A DNA stretch of 64,000 bases, taken from the NCBI GenBank assembly GCA_035275265.1, contig DATENC010000026.1:1-64000 (forward strand), read 5' to 3'. A model generated the notes under the pieces. That model saw only the letters and a program-made list of their open reading frames with translations. It had not been told where the DNA came from and made no database searches. The position numbers and the translations under genes are program-made. Positions 53,978 to 62,537 of the stretch are shown one piece after another (within the stretch, counting starts at the first letter, position 1; each line of letters begins with the position of its first letter). The stretch comes from JACQAP01 sp035275265. GTDB lineage: Bacteria; Pseudomonadota; Gammaproteobacteria; Burkholderiales; JACQAP01.

Positions 53978-56176
53978 TTATGGCGCCGCTCGCGCCGATG
54001 GCGGATCGGTCGCGTCGCCAAGCAGCTTCGCTACCTCGTCGAGAAAACGTCCGGCTTCAGCGGGTTTCGCCAGGTGCACATCAAAGCCGGATTTCAGCGC
54101 GTTGGCCGAATCTGACTCGCGGCCATAGCCGGTCAGAGCAATGAGTTTCAAATCGGCCGTTTGCCAATTCAACCTGATCCGGTTCGCGAGTTTGTATCCG
54201 TTCATGCCGGGCAGGCCGATGTCCAGCACCGCGAGTTCCGGGCGCCATGATTCAATCGCGGCGAACGCGGCTTCGGCTTCCGCCGCTGTCCGAACGTCGT
54301 AGCCGGTGTTCCGGAGGAGCACCGCAAGCGTCTCCGCCGCATCCGCATTGTCGTCCACCACAAGAATGCGGGCGTTTCGACGTACCGCGGGGATCAATTT
54401 GCTTTCCGGGCCGGCCGCAATTGCCGGCTTGTCATCACCCTTTGGTAGCCGGATTGTAAAAGTACTGCCCTGGTTGGCCCCCTTGCTGGACGCGCTCACG
54501 GTGCCTCCGTGCAATTCCACCAGGGCTTTGACAATCGCCAGCCCGAGTCCCAGTCCGCCGGCACGACGATCGATGGATTGCTCGCCTTGTGTGAAGAGCG
54601 TGAACAGGCGATGCAACAGCTCGGGAGAAATCCCACTGCCGGAATCCTCGACCACCATTTCGGCCATCCCGCCCGCCTCGCCGACGCGAATTGCGATGCG
54701 TCCATCGCCCGGCGTATGCCGGGCGGCGTTTGCGACAAGATTGCCCAATACCTGCGTTAGCCGCGTGGTATCGCCAAAGACGTACACAGGCTGGGAAGGC
54801 ATATCAAGATCAATGGGGCGTGTGCGTTTCTCCAGTGCCGGCTGCGTCATTTCCAACCCTCTCTCGACCACGGTTCTCAGATCTATGCGTTCGCGTTTCA
54901 ACTCGACTTTTCCCCGGGTTATACGCGAGATGTCGAGCAGGTCGTTCACAAGCCGGGAAAGATGCCCAACCTGGCGTTCGATAATGTCGCGCTCGCGATC
55001 CGGAACGCCCTGCGCGCGAATTTTCATCAAGTGAAGTGCGGTCACGATGGGCGCGAGCGGATTGCGCAATTCATGACCGAGCATGGCCAGGAACTCATCC
55101 TTTGCACGACTCGCGGTCTCGGCTTGCTGACGGGCCTCTTTGGCGTCGGCAGCCGATGACTTCAACGCCTTGGCCAGATCCTCTATCTCACGGATATCGG
55201 TAGCTGGTACCGCGAGCAGTTCGTCCCAGCCCAGGGTCCGTGTGGCGCCGGCCAACTCCCGAATCGGCCGGTTGATGCTGCGGGTAAGAATGACTGCCGC
55301 AAATACGGCAAAGCCAAGAGAGAGCAAGATTCCGCCGCCGTAGGCGACAAGTGATCGGTACCCACCGGCTTCGATGTATTGGGTCGGAATTCCGATCGCC
55401 ACCGTCCATCCTGTATCGCTTGCGCGCGAGTAAGCCGCATAGATGGAGTCGCCTTCCAGCGCATGGGTTACCCCCGCTCCCTCCCGGTCGCCGCTTGCCA
55501 TAAGTTCCTGCAATCCACTCGCCGGCGGCGTACCGATGTACTTCTCGTGCGCCCGCGAACGCGCTACACGCATGCCTTTCGTATCGAATACTGAAACCAC
55601 CCAGTCCTGTGGCACCTGTTGCCGGTTCACCACTTCCAGAATGGCGTCCGGTTTCACAACGCCTGTCAGCACAAATCGCAATTTGCCGTTGCGCACGACC
55701 GGAACCCGCACCGGTACTCCCCAGCTTCCGTCCGGACCGCGCGACACATAACCCACAATGGGCCTGAGTGTGGTGACAACCTTGTCGAAGCTTTCCTTTT
55801 CCGGAATCGGCGGCGCGGACTGCGCAATCGAGTAGCTGGTATTGAGTAGTACGGACCCGGAGGGATCGGCCAGATGAATGAGGAGCCAGTCCGGCTGGAC
55901 AGACATGACCCGCGTCGCCCGCGAGTAAAATCTGTCCGGCTTCCCGGCGTCGAGCAGAACCGAAGTTGCCAGGGCCTCCAGAACCGATACCGATTCACTC
56001 AATGCGGCGTCCACCGCGGTAGCGAGAGCGCGGGCAACTTCGAGGCCGGACTGCTGGGCCTGTGCGCGTTGCTGCTTTACCAGGGCATACAGACCGATCC
56101 CGGATGTCGCGGCAAGCGGCAGGATTCCCACGAGCGCGAGCATGATAAGTCTTCTTCGAAGCGGAACATTGCGCAT
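53978..56176 (-). CDS. Membrane-bound hybrid histidine kinase (Cache-HAMP-HK-REC)
   Basis: A 732-residue kinase. The first hydrophobic segment is ~9-30 (LIMLALVGILPLAATSGIGLY), then a periplasmic Cache-like sensor (~35-270) with VVTTLRPIVGYVSRGPDGSW and a second membrane segment ~277-305, a HAMP, HisKA with LAMLGHELRNPLAP, an ATPase domain (GLGLGLAIVKALVELHGG) and a C-terminal REC (ILVVDDNADAAETL, DIGLPGMNG). The AGGTG before the ATG at 56176 supports this start. It lies upstream of the ABC exporter on the same strand by 60 bases. Its ligand is unknown. Confidence 0.9.
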   Translation of the reverse strand: MRNVPLRRRLIMLALVGILPLAATSGIGLYALVKQQRAQAQQSGLEVARALATAVDAALSESVSVLEALATSVLLDAGKPDRFYSRATRVMSVQPDWLLIHLADPSGSVLLNTSYSIAQSAPPIPEKESFDKVVTTLRPIVGYVSRGPDGSWGVPVRVPVVRNGKLRFVLTGVVKPDAILEVVNRQQVPQDWVVSVFDTKGMRVARSRAHEKYIGTPPASGLQELMASGDREGAGVTHALEGDSIYAAYSRASDTGWTVAIGIPTQYIEAGGYRSLVAYGGGILLSLGFAVFAAVILTRSINRPIRELAGATRTLGWDELLAVPATDIREIEDLAKALKSSAADAKEARQQAETASRAKDEFLAMLGHELRNPLAPIVTALHLMKIRAQGVPDRERDIIERQVGHLSRLVNDLLDISRITRGKVELKRERIDLRTVVERGLEMTQPALEKRTRPIDLDMPSQPVYVFGDTTRLTQVLGNLVANAARHTPGDGRIAIRVGEAGGMAEMVVEDSGSGISPELLHRLFTLFTQGEQSIDRRAGGLGLGLAIVKALVELHGGTVSASSKGANQGSTFTIRLPKGDDKPAIAAGPESKLIPAVRRNARILVVDDNADAAETLAVLLRNTGYDVRTAAEAEAAFAAIESWRPELAVLDIGLPGMNGYKLANRIRLNWQTADLKLIALTGYGRESDSANALKSGFDVHLAKPAEAGRFLDEVAKLLGDATDPPSARAAP

Positions 56177-56236
56177 CAAATTTTCACCTGGCACTTGCAT
56201 TGCCCTGACTAGTGTCGTGTTCCGGCCGTGTAGACA

Positions 56237-58141
56237 CTATCTGTAACCCGCGGCCTGCAATTCGAACAATTCAGCGTAGCGCCCGCCCTGCTGCAGCAAC
56301 TCGGCGTGGGTGCCTATGGCCTCGACAGCGCCGTCCATCAGCACCACGATGCGATCGGCCATGCGGACGGTGGAAAAGCGATGCGATATCAACACGACCG
56401 TTTTGCCCTGGCTCAATTCCCTGAACCGTTGGAACACCTCGAACTCTGAACGCGCATCGAGCGCCGCCGTGGGCTCGTCGAGGATCAGAAGCTGCGCGTC
56501 CCGCATGTAGGCACGGGCGATGGCAATCTTTTGCCACTCGCCGCCGGAGACCTCGACGCCGGTTCGAAAGCGCTTGCCGACAATTTGATCATATCCTTCG
56601 GGAAGGTTCCGGATTACCGCGTCCGCCAGGCTGCGCTCGGCGGCGGTAACGATGCGTGCTCGGTCTTCGCGCGCCTCGATGCGGCCGACCGCAATATTGT
56701 CGGCGGCGGTGAAGTGATAGCGCACGAAATCCTGAAAGATGACGCCGATGTTGGAGCGAATGGCGGACAGGGAATACTCGCGCAGATCATGACCGTCGAG
56801 CAGAATGCGGCCTTCGTCCGGATCGTATAGCCGCGCCAGAAGCTTGACCAGAGTGGTCTTGCCGGCACCGTTTTCACCCACCAGCGCAAGGTTCTCGCCG
56901 GCATGCAATTTGAACGTCAATCCATGCACCGCCCAGCGCTTGGAACCCGGGTAGCGAAATCCCACGTTCTCGAACGCGAAGCCGTCCCGTATCGGGACGG
57001 GGAACGGCCGCGGATTCGGCGGCGAAACGATTTCCGGCTGGATCTCGAAGAATGAAAACAGATCGTCGAGATAAAGCGCCTGGCCGGCGACCTGCGAGAA
57101 TCCCATGAGCAGGTTTTCCAGCAAGTTCCGTAGGCGTCTGAAAGAGCCCGCAAGAAACGTGAGATCGCCAATGGAGAACTCGCCATGGAGCGTACGCCAT
57201 ACGATGTAGGCATATGCGACATAGTAGGCAACGGTTCCGATCGCGGAGAGAACGCTTCCCCAGCCCGCGCGTCGCAGCGCGATCCGGCGGTTTGCGTCGA
57301 AGAAGCTCGCAGCCAGGGAACGATAGCGTTCGATCAGGAAGGCGTTCAGGCCGAAGATTTTCACTTCCTTTGCCGTTTCCGCGCTGGAACCGGTCTGCCG
57401 GACGTAATCGAGCTCACGTCGCTCCGCTGTACGGGCAAAGTTGAGTGAATAACTCTGCGCGTTGAAATGCGCCTCGCCGATGAAGGCCGGCAGGAGCGCA
57501 ATGGCGAGAAGCGCGATGAGCCATGGGGCGTATACGAGCAGCCCCGCGGCAAAGCTCGCGACGGTAACTACATCCTGTGCCTGGCTGAAGATCTGCCCAA
57601 TAAGGCCGGTACGTCCGCCCGCGTAACGCCGGGCACGTTCCAGCCGGTCCTGCAATTCGCTATCCTCGAAATCCTCGAGGTCGAGCGTGGCTGCGTGCTC
57701 CATGAGCCGAAGACTGGTCTCGTTGCTGAACTGCTCGGACAGCAGGGAGTCGAGCAAAGAGACGGCGCGGCCAAGTATGTCGGACAGGACTGCAAGGCCG
57801 AGTTCCAGCGCCAGCAGCCATCCGATGCGGTCGAGCAATCCGCTCGCAATCCACTCGCGCAGATCATCGCCAACAGGCGGAGCCTGGGCCAGGAGTACAA
57901 CCTCGTCGATGATCAGCTTGCCAACATAAAGCGTTGCGACCGGCAACAATGCACGCACGATCCGCAACAGGACTTGGCTGAGGGTGAGCGCCGGGCTCGT
58001 CCTCCATACCAACTTCAAGAATGGCGGGAGATTGCGCAATGCTCCCATGCGCTGTCGCCACGACTGGCGTCCTTGCGCTTGCGGCACATCGCCGGACGCA
58101 GTCGCGGGTGATCGTCCACCCATCGTGTAGTGTTTTGGCAT
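56237..58141 (-). CDS. ABC exporter half-transporter
   Basis: The 634-residue product has an N-terminal membrane domain of six hydrophobic segments (~20-330) and a nucleotide-binding domain: Walker A LVGENGAGKTTLVKLL, signature VSGGEWQKIAIARA, Walker B LLILDEPTAALD, H-loop VLISHRFSTV. It should form a homodimer that exports lipids, peptides or drugs. Start at ATG 58141 lacks a strong SD and could be a few residues downstream. It precedes the hybrid kinase at 53978-56176 with a 60-base gap, so both may be co-transcribed. Confidence 0.9.
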   Translation of the reverse strand: MPKHYTMGGRSPATASGDVPQAQGRQSWRQRMGALRNLPPFLKLVWRTSPALTLSQVLLRIVRALLPVATLYVGKLIIDEVVLLAQAPPVGDDLREWIASGLLDRIGWLLALELGLAVLSDILGRAVSLLDSLLSEQFSNETSLRLMEHAATLDLEDFEDSELQDRLERARRYAGGRTGLIGQIFSQAQDVVTVASFAAGLLVYAPWLIALLAIALLPAFIGEAHFNAQSYSLNFARTAERRELDYVRQTGSSAETAKEVKIFGLNAFLIERYRSLAASFFDANRRIALRRAGWGSVLSAIGTVAYYVAYAYIVWRTLHGEFSIGDLTFLAGSFRRLRNLLENLLMGFSQVAGQALYLDDLFSFFEIQPEIVSPPNPRPFPVPIRDGFAFENVGFRYPGSKRWAVHGLTFKLHAGENLALVGENGAGKTTLVKLLARLYDPDEGRILLDGHDLREYSLSAIRSNIGVIFQDFVRYHFTAADNIAVGRIEAREDRARIVTAAERSLADAVIRNLPEGYDQIVGKRFRTGVEVSGGEWQKIAIARAYMRDAQLLILDEPTAALDARSEFEVFQRFRELSQGKTVVLISHRFSTVRMADRIVVLMDGAVEAIGTHAELLQQGGRYAELFELQAAGYR

Positions 58142-58278
58142 TCGTCATTGTGCCGAATTGCCGCGGAACTGGCGGTGCGGCAGGTAGGACGCGATCGGAC
58201 AGGCGGTGTCTTATCGCCAAGCGCCGCATAGAAACCCCACGACGGTCATTCAAAGCGCTGTTACCCATGTCCCGAGAC

Positions 58279-58284
58279 TATAAT
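58279..58284 (+). promoter_or_regulatory. Candidate -10 element TATAAT
   Basis: The 287-base gap between the ABC exporter and the HK-HPt gene is GC-rich except for ACTATAATTAAAACC. The TATAAT hexamer is a good -10 for the plus-strand kinase, but I see no matching -35 at the proper distance. Confidence 0.3.
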
Positions 58285-58428
58285 TAAAACCAATAGGTAC
58301 CAAGAAAATGACAAAAGGGGAGGGAACCAGTTTGAGATTGTGGAGCTGTGCTTGGGAACCAATGTCGGCGCCACATCGGAGACTACAACTTGAAGCCACA
58401 GCTGCCGGAAAATGAAGGAAGCGTGTTG

Positions 58429-61128
58429 GTGCACCCCGGTTACCAGAAGCTCTCAGCGGTCGAATTCAAGATCCTCGCCGGCTTCATAGGCGCGCTGCTG
58501 GTGCTGTTGGTCGGGGCGGGATTTGCTTATCGGGCTGTCGACGAATTCGCGGACTCCTCGCAATTGGTCATCCATACCCCGCAAGTGCGCGCCGCCCTGA
58601 GACGCATTTACTCCACCGTCACCGATGCCGAATCAGCTCAACGCGACTACCTCATCACCGGCATGCCGCAGCAACTCGAAAGTTACGAGACCCTCATAGC
58701 AAAAGTCCATGACCACGAAGACGCGCTCGCGCGTCTCGTTGCCGAAAACCCGGGCCGGTCGGAGAACCTGACGCAATTCAGGCGACTCGTCGCCGAGAGA
58801 CTGGATTTGCTGGCGCGCGGGATCGGTCTCTACCAACGGAACGGATTCGCATCGGCAAGAGAATTCGTTGCTTCCGGCGAGGGGACCAGCACCATGCGGG
58901 CCATCGCCGAGTTGACCGAACACGTGGACGCCATCGAAGAGCGTCTCCTCGCGGAGAGCGTGGAGACTCTCACGCGCACCCGTCAGCGCACATTGGTCTC
59001 GCTCCTGCTTACCATGCTGGTGGCGACGGGTATCTTTACAGTGCTGTTCCGCGGCATCCGCCGCGAAATGGTGGCGCGGAATGAAACCGAGCAATTGCTC
59101 GTGAAGCGTTCAGCCGAGGTTGTGTCGGCAAACCGTTTCCTCGATTCGGTAATCGAGAATATTCCCGACGTGATCTTCGTCAAGGATGCCGTCGACCTCC
59201 GGTTTGTCCGCGTCAACCGTGCCGAGGAAGAACTGTTGGGCCACTCCCGCCACGACTTGATCGGCAAGAGTGACTATGACTTGTTCCCCAAGGAGCAGGC
59301 CGACTTCTTTACCGGAAAGGACCGCGAGGTATTGGGGAGTGGCAAGGTGGCGGATATCCCCGAGGAGCCGATCCTCACTCGCACAAAAGGCCAGCGCCTT
59401 CTGCACACGAAGAAACTCAGTATCCTCGACGAAGAAGGCCGGCCGCTCTACCTGCTGGGAATTTGCCAGGATGTCACCGAGCAGAAAGAAAAGGAACGCG
59501 AGATCCTGAGACTGAACGCCGCGCTGGAAAAGCACGCCGCCGAGGTGGAAGCCGCCAACCGCGCCAAGACCACGTTCCTCGCCACCATGAGCCATGAGAT
59601 TCGAACCCCGATGAACGGTGTGCTGGGCATGGTGGAACTTCTCTCTTTGACCCGGCTCGACGCCGAGCAGCGCACTACGCTCGAGATCGTCCGTGAATCT
59701 GGAAATACTCTGCTGCGCATCATTGACGACGTCCTGGATTTCTCGAAGATCGAGGCCGGGAGGCTGGAAGTTCGCCCCGAGATCGCCTCGATCAGGGAAG
59801 TGATCGACGGCGTGTTCAACATTTACTCCGGCAACGCCAGCAGCAAGGGCTTGCTGCTCAAGCCGGTTGTCGACCCGCAAATCAGTCCCGCGGTCTGGGT
59901 TGACCCCTGGCGGTTGCGGCAGATCCTCAACAACTTTGTCAGCAACGCGATCAAATTTACGTCCCGTGGCACCATCGAGATCAGGGCAGATCTGATCGAG
60001 CGCGTGGACGCCGAGGATCGCGTGCGGCTCTCGGTCAAGGACACGGGCATCGGCATCTCCCCGGAAAACCAGCGGCAGTTATTCCAGCCGTTCACACAGG
60101 CAGAAGGCGACACCACCCGCCGTTTCGGCGGCACCGGTCTCGGACTGGCAATCTGCCGGCGGCTCGCCGATCTGATGGGCGGCTCGATCGAGATGGTGAG
60201 CGAGCTTGGCCAAGGGACGACCATGATACTTACCGTCTCGTTGCCGATTGCCAGCCCGCAGGATCTCCCGAAAACCGAGCAAAAAGGCTCGCCGGATGTA
60301 CTTAGTACCACAAGCAGAATGCGTCGTATGGCGCCAAGCGTGGTACAAGCCGAAAGGGAAGGCACGCTGGTGCTGTTGGTGGATGACCATCCGACCAACC
60401 GTTTGCTCCTGATGCGCCAGGTGAAGGCCCTGGGCTATGCCGCGGAGAGCGCCGAACACGGCGTCGATGCATTGGAGAAGTGGAAGTCCGGGAGATTCAA
60501 GATAGTCATCACCGACTGCAACATGCCGGAGATGGATGGCTACGAACTCGCGCGCAGCATCCGCAGGCACGAAGCGGCCAACGGCGGCGGACGCACCCCG
60601 ATCATCGCCTGTACGGCCAATGCCCTCGGCGGCGAGGCCGAGAATTGCTTTGCTGCCGGCATGGACGATTACCTTGCCAAGCCCGTTGAATTGACGGAAC
60701 TGCTGAAGAAACTCGATCAATGGCTGCCGATCCCCGAACAAAGTGACGCGCCTGTCGAACAGCCCGGGAGCCGCCCGGGTGCGTCAGTACCCGTGGAAGC
60801 CGCACCGGTCGACCGGTCGGTACTTGCCGAGATTTCCGGCGGCGATGCGGCGGCCGAGCGCGAAATCTTCCTGGACTTTCGGCGCGTCAACGATGAAGAC
60901 GCCGCCATGCTCAAGCAGGCAGTAACCAACAGCGATATTCCCCAGGTCACGCGCGCTTCCCATCGAATGAAAGGCGCCTGCAAAATGGTCGGCGCCATGG
61001 GACTTGCCAGCGTATGTGCGAGCATCGAGCACGCCAGCCGTGCTAGTGACTGGCCGGCAGTCGAAGCCAACATGGGCGCGTTCCATCAGGAATGGCTGCG
61101 CCTGAACGCCTATTTCGACTCTCTGTGA
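58429..61128 (+). CDS. CHASE3-type hybrid histidine kinase with REC and HPt domains
   Basis: An ~899-residue kinase (a longer GTG start at 58348 gives 926 residues; AAGGAAG before 58429 favours the shorter). Domains: membrane helix (~10-35), a CHASE3-like sensor with QLVIHTPQVRAALRRI and QRDYLITG, second membrane helix, PAS (NIPDVIFVKDAVDLRFVRVN), HisKA with LATMSHEIRTPMNG, ATPase (GGTGLGLAICRRLADLMGG), REC (LLVDDHPTNRLLL, TDCNMPEMDG), and HPt with ASHRMKGACKMVGA, the His acceptor of a relay. The REC-EAL gene follows after 74 bases. Confidence 0.92.
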   Translation: MHPGYQKLSAVEFKILAGFIGALLVLLVGAGFAYRAVDEFADSSQLVIHTPQVRAALRRIYSTVTDAESAQRDYLITGMPQQLESYETLIAKVHDHEDALARLVAENPGRSENLTQFRRLVAERLDLLARGIGLYQRNGFASAREFVASGEGTSTMRAIAELTEHVDAIEERLLAESVETLTRTRQRTLVSLLLTMLVATGIFTVLFRGIRREMVARNETEQLLVKRSAEVVSANRFLDSVIENIPDVIFVKDAVDLRFVRVNRAEEELLGHSRHDLIGKSDYDLFPKEQADFFTGKDREVLGSGKVADIPEEPILTRTKGQRLLHTKKLSILDEEGRPLYLLGICQDVTEQKEKEREILRLNAALEKHAAEVEAANRAKTTFLATMSHEIRTPMNGVLGMVELLSLTRLDAEQRTTLEIVRESGNTLLRIIDDVLDFSKIEAGRLEVRPEIASIREVIDGVFNIYSGNASSKGLLLKPVVDPQISPAVWVDPWRLRQILNNFVSNAIKFTSRGTIEIRADLIERVDAEDRVRLSVKDTGIGISPENQRQLFQPFTQAEGDTTRRFGGTGLGLAICRRLADLMGGSIEMVSELGQGTTMILTVSLPIASPQDLPKTEQKGSPDVLSTTSRMRRMAPSVVQAEREGTLVLLVDDHPTNRLLLMRQVKALGYAAESAEHGVDALEKWKSGRFKIVITDCNMPEMDGYELARSIRRHEAANGGGRTPIIACTANALGGEAENCFAAGMDDYLAKPVELTELLKKLDQWLPIPEQSDAPVEQPGSRPGASVPVEAAPVDRSVLAEISGGDAAAEREIFLDFRRVNDEDAAMLKQAVTNSDIPQVTRASHRMKGACKMVGAMGLASVCASIEHASRASDWPAVEANMGAFHQEWLRLNAYFDSL

Positions 61129-61179
61129 CGGCGGAGCAGGATGGCTGTGCCTGAACGCCTATTTCGACTCGCTGTGACC
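61092..61179 (+). repeat. Tandem duplication of the kinase 3' end
   Basis: A 38-base segment holding the last codons and stop of the kinase (ATGGCTGCGCCTGAACGCC...TCTCTGTGAC, 61092-61129) is repeated 49 bases further (61141-61178) with two differences. It lies before the REC-EAL start and is outside both genes' coding parts. Confidence 0.85.
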
Positions 61180-61202
61180 ACCTGCAGGGAAGACGCAACG
61201 AG

Positions 61203-62402
61203 ATGCTGATCGCCAACTTGCGTTTCCTGGTGGCCGAGGATCACGAATTCCAGCGCAGCGTGCTGGTGAAGATGCTCGAAAGCCTCGGGGCGAAGGCTAT
61301 CCACGAGGCCGCGGACGGCCGGGCGGCGCTGGCAATCATCGAAGATGCGAGCCGGCCGGTTGATATCGTGATCAGCGATCTCGAGATGCCCGGCATGGAC
61401 GGCATGGAATTCGTGCGCCACCTGGGCGAGACCGGGGTGCGGGTTTCGATCATTCTGGCAAGTTCCCTGGAACGCAAGCTCCTGGCCTCGGTTACCACCA
61501 TGTCCGAGGCCTACGGCATCAACCTGCTGGGGGTGATCGAAAAGCCGATCACGCCGGCCAAGCTCGAGGCGCTGATCAAGCTGCGCAAGCCCGGACAGGC
61601 GCAGCGCGGCCATCCCAAGACGGCCGGTCCGACCGTCACGCTGGATGAGATCATGGCCGGATTGAAGGGCAACGAGTTCGAGCCCTTCTTCCAACCCAAG
61701 GTCGAACTGGCCACCGGGCGGGTCAAGGGGGCCGAGGCGCTCGCCCGATGGCGCCACCCGCAGCAGGGCATCATCGCGCCCCACGCCTTCATCGAGACGC
61801 TCGAAGACAACAATCTCATCGATGAGCTCACCTGGGTGATGCTCAGGAAGGCGGCCGCTTCTTGCAGTAGTTGGCGCGCCGCGGGGCTGGAGGCGACCGT
61901 ATCGGTGAACCTGTCGCTCAAGATGCTCACCGACACGCAGCTTGCCGACCGGGTCACGGATCTGGTGGTGGGCGAGCATCTCGAGCCGCGCCACATGGTG
62001 CTGGAGTTGACCGAGTCCGCAGCCACCACCGACGTGGGCAAGGCGCTCGAGAACCTCGCGCGGCTGCGCATGAAGGGCTTCGGCCTGTCGATCGACGACT
62101 ACGGCACGGGCTACTCCTCGATGCAGCAGCTCACCCGCATTGCGTTCACGGAACTGAAGATCGACCAATCTTTTGTCACCAACGCGACCCGCCAGGAATC
62201 GGCCAAGGTGATCCTCGAATCCAGTCTCGACATGGCGAGGAAGCTCAACATTACGGCGGTAGGCGAAGGCGTTGAAACGCAGGCGGACTGGAACCTGCTG
62301 CGGCAACTGGGCTGCGGTCTGGCACAGGGCTATTTCATCGCCAAGCCGATGGAAGCGGGAGCCTACCCGAACTGGGTGCGAGGTTGGAAACAGTCGGGAT
62401 AA
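61203..62402 (+). CDS. REC-EAL response regulator (c-di-GMP phosphodiesterase)
   Basis: The 399-residue protein has a receiver domain at 1-125 with phospho-acceptor Asp59 (DIVISDLEMPGMDG) and an EAL domain at ~150-395. The catalytic set is complete: Glu178 of EAL, Asn236 in VSVNLS, Glu271 in ELTES, Asp298-Asp299 in IDDYGTGYSS, Lys319 in ELKID, Glu355 in GEGVET and Gln375 in AQGYF. It should linearise c-di-GMP when activated. The partner kinase is likely the HPt-bearing kinase 74 bases upstream. It may act on PGA synthesis, since PgaC/PgaD respond to c-di-GMP (inference). Confidence 0.93.
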   Translation: MLIANLRFLVAEDHEFQRSVLVKMLESLGAKAIHEAADGRAALAIIEDASRPVDIVISDLEMPGMDGMEFVRHLGETGVRVSIILASSLERKLLASVTTMSEAYGINLLGVIEKPITPAKLEALIKLRKPGQAQRGHPKTAGPTVTLDEIMAGLKGNEFEPFFQPKVELATGRVKGAEALARWRHPQQGIIAPHAFIETLEDNNLIDELTWVMLRKAAASCSSWRAAGLEATVSVNLSLKMLTDTQLADRVTDLVVGEHLEPRHMVLELTESAATTDVGKALENLARLRMKGFGLSIDDYGTGYSSMQQLTRIAFTELKIDQSFVTNATRQESAKVILESSLDMARKLNITAVGEGVETQADWNLLRQLGCGLAQGYFIAKPMEAGAYPNWVRGWKQSG

Positions 62403-62421
62403 GTTCTGCGGGTCCCGAAGG

Positions 62422-62443
62422 CCATCTTTAGCGATGGCTTTTC
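62422..62443 (+). terminator. Rho-independent terminator
   Basis: The stem GCCATC/GATGGC with a TTTAGC loop is followed by TTTT, twenty bases after the REC-EAL stop. It probably ends the kinase/REC-EAL transcript. Confidence 0.7.
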
Positions 62444-62537
62444 TGCGGACGTTGTGGGCCTTGACGAGCATCACGGACGGCGCGACGCTTGTGCCGGAGT
62501 CGCACCCTGTAGCACTCAAAATAGGGAGAAGAACGCC

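Noticed and set aside
51376..54144. 922-codon open frame opposite the P-type ATPase gene
   Set aside because: It lies fully antisense to a well-recognised ATPase gene, contains no known domain and has the His/Arg/Gln-rich make-up expected from GC-rich antisense frames.
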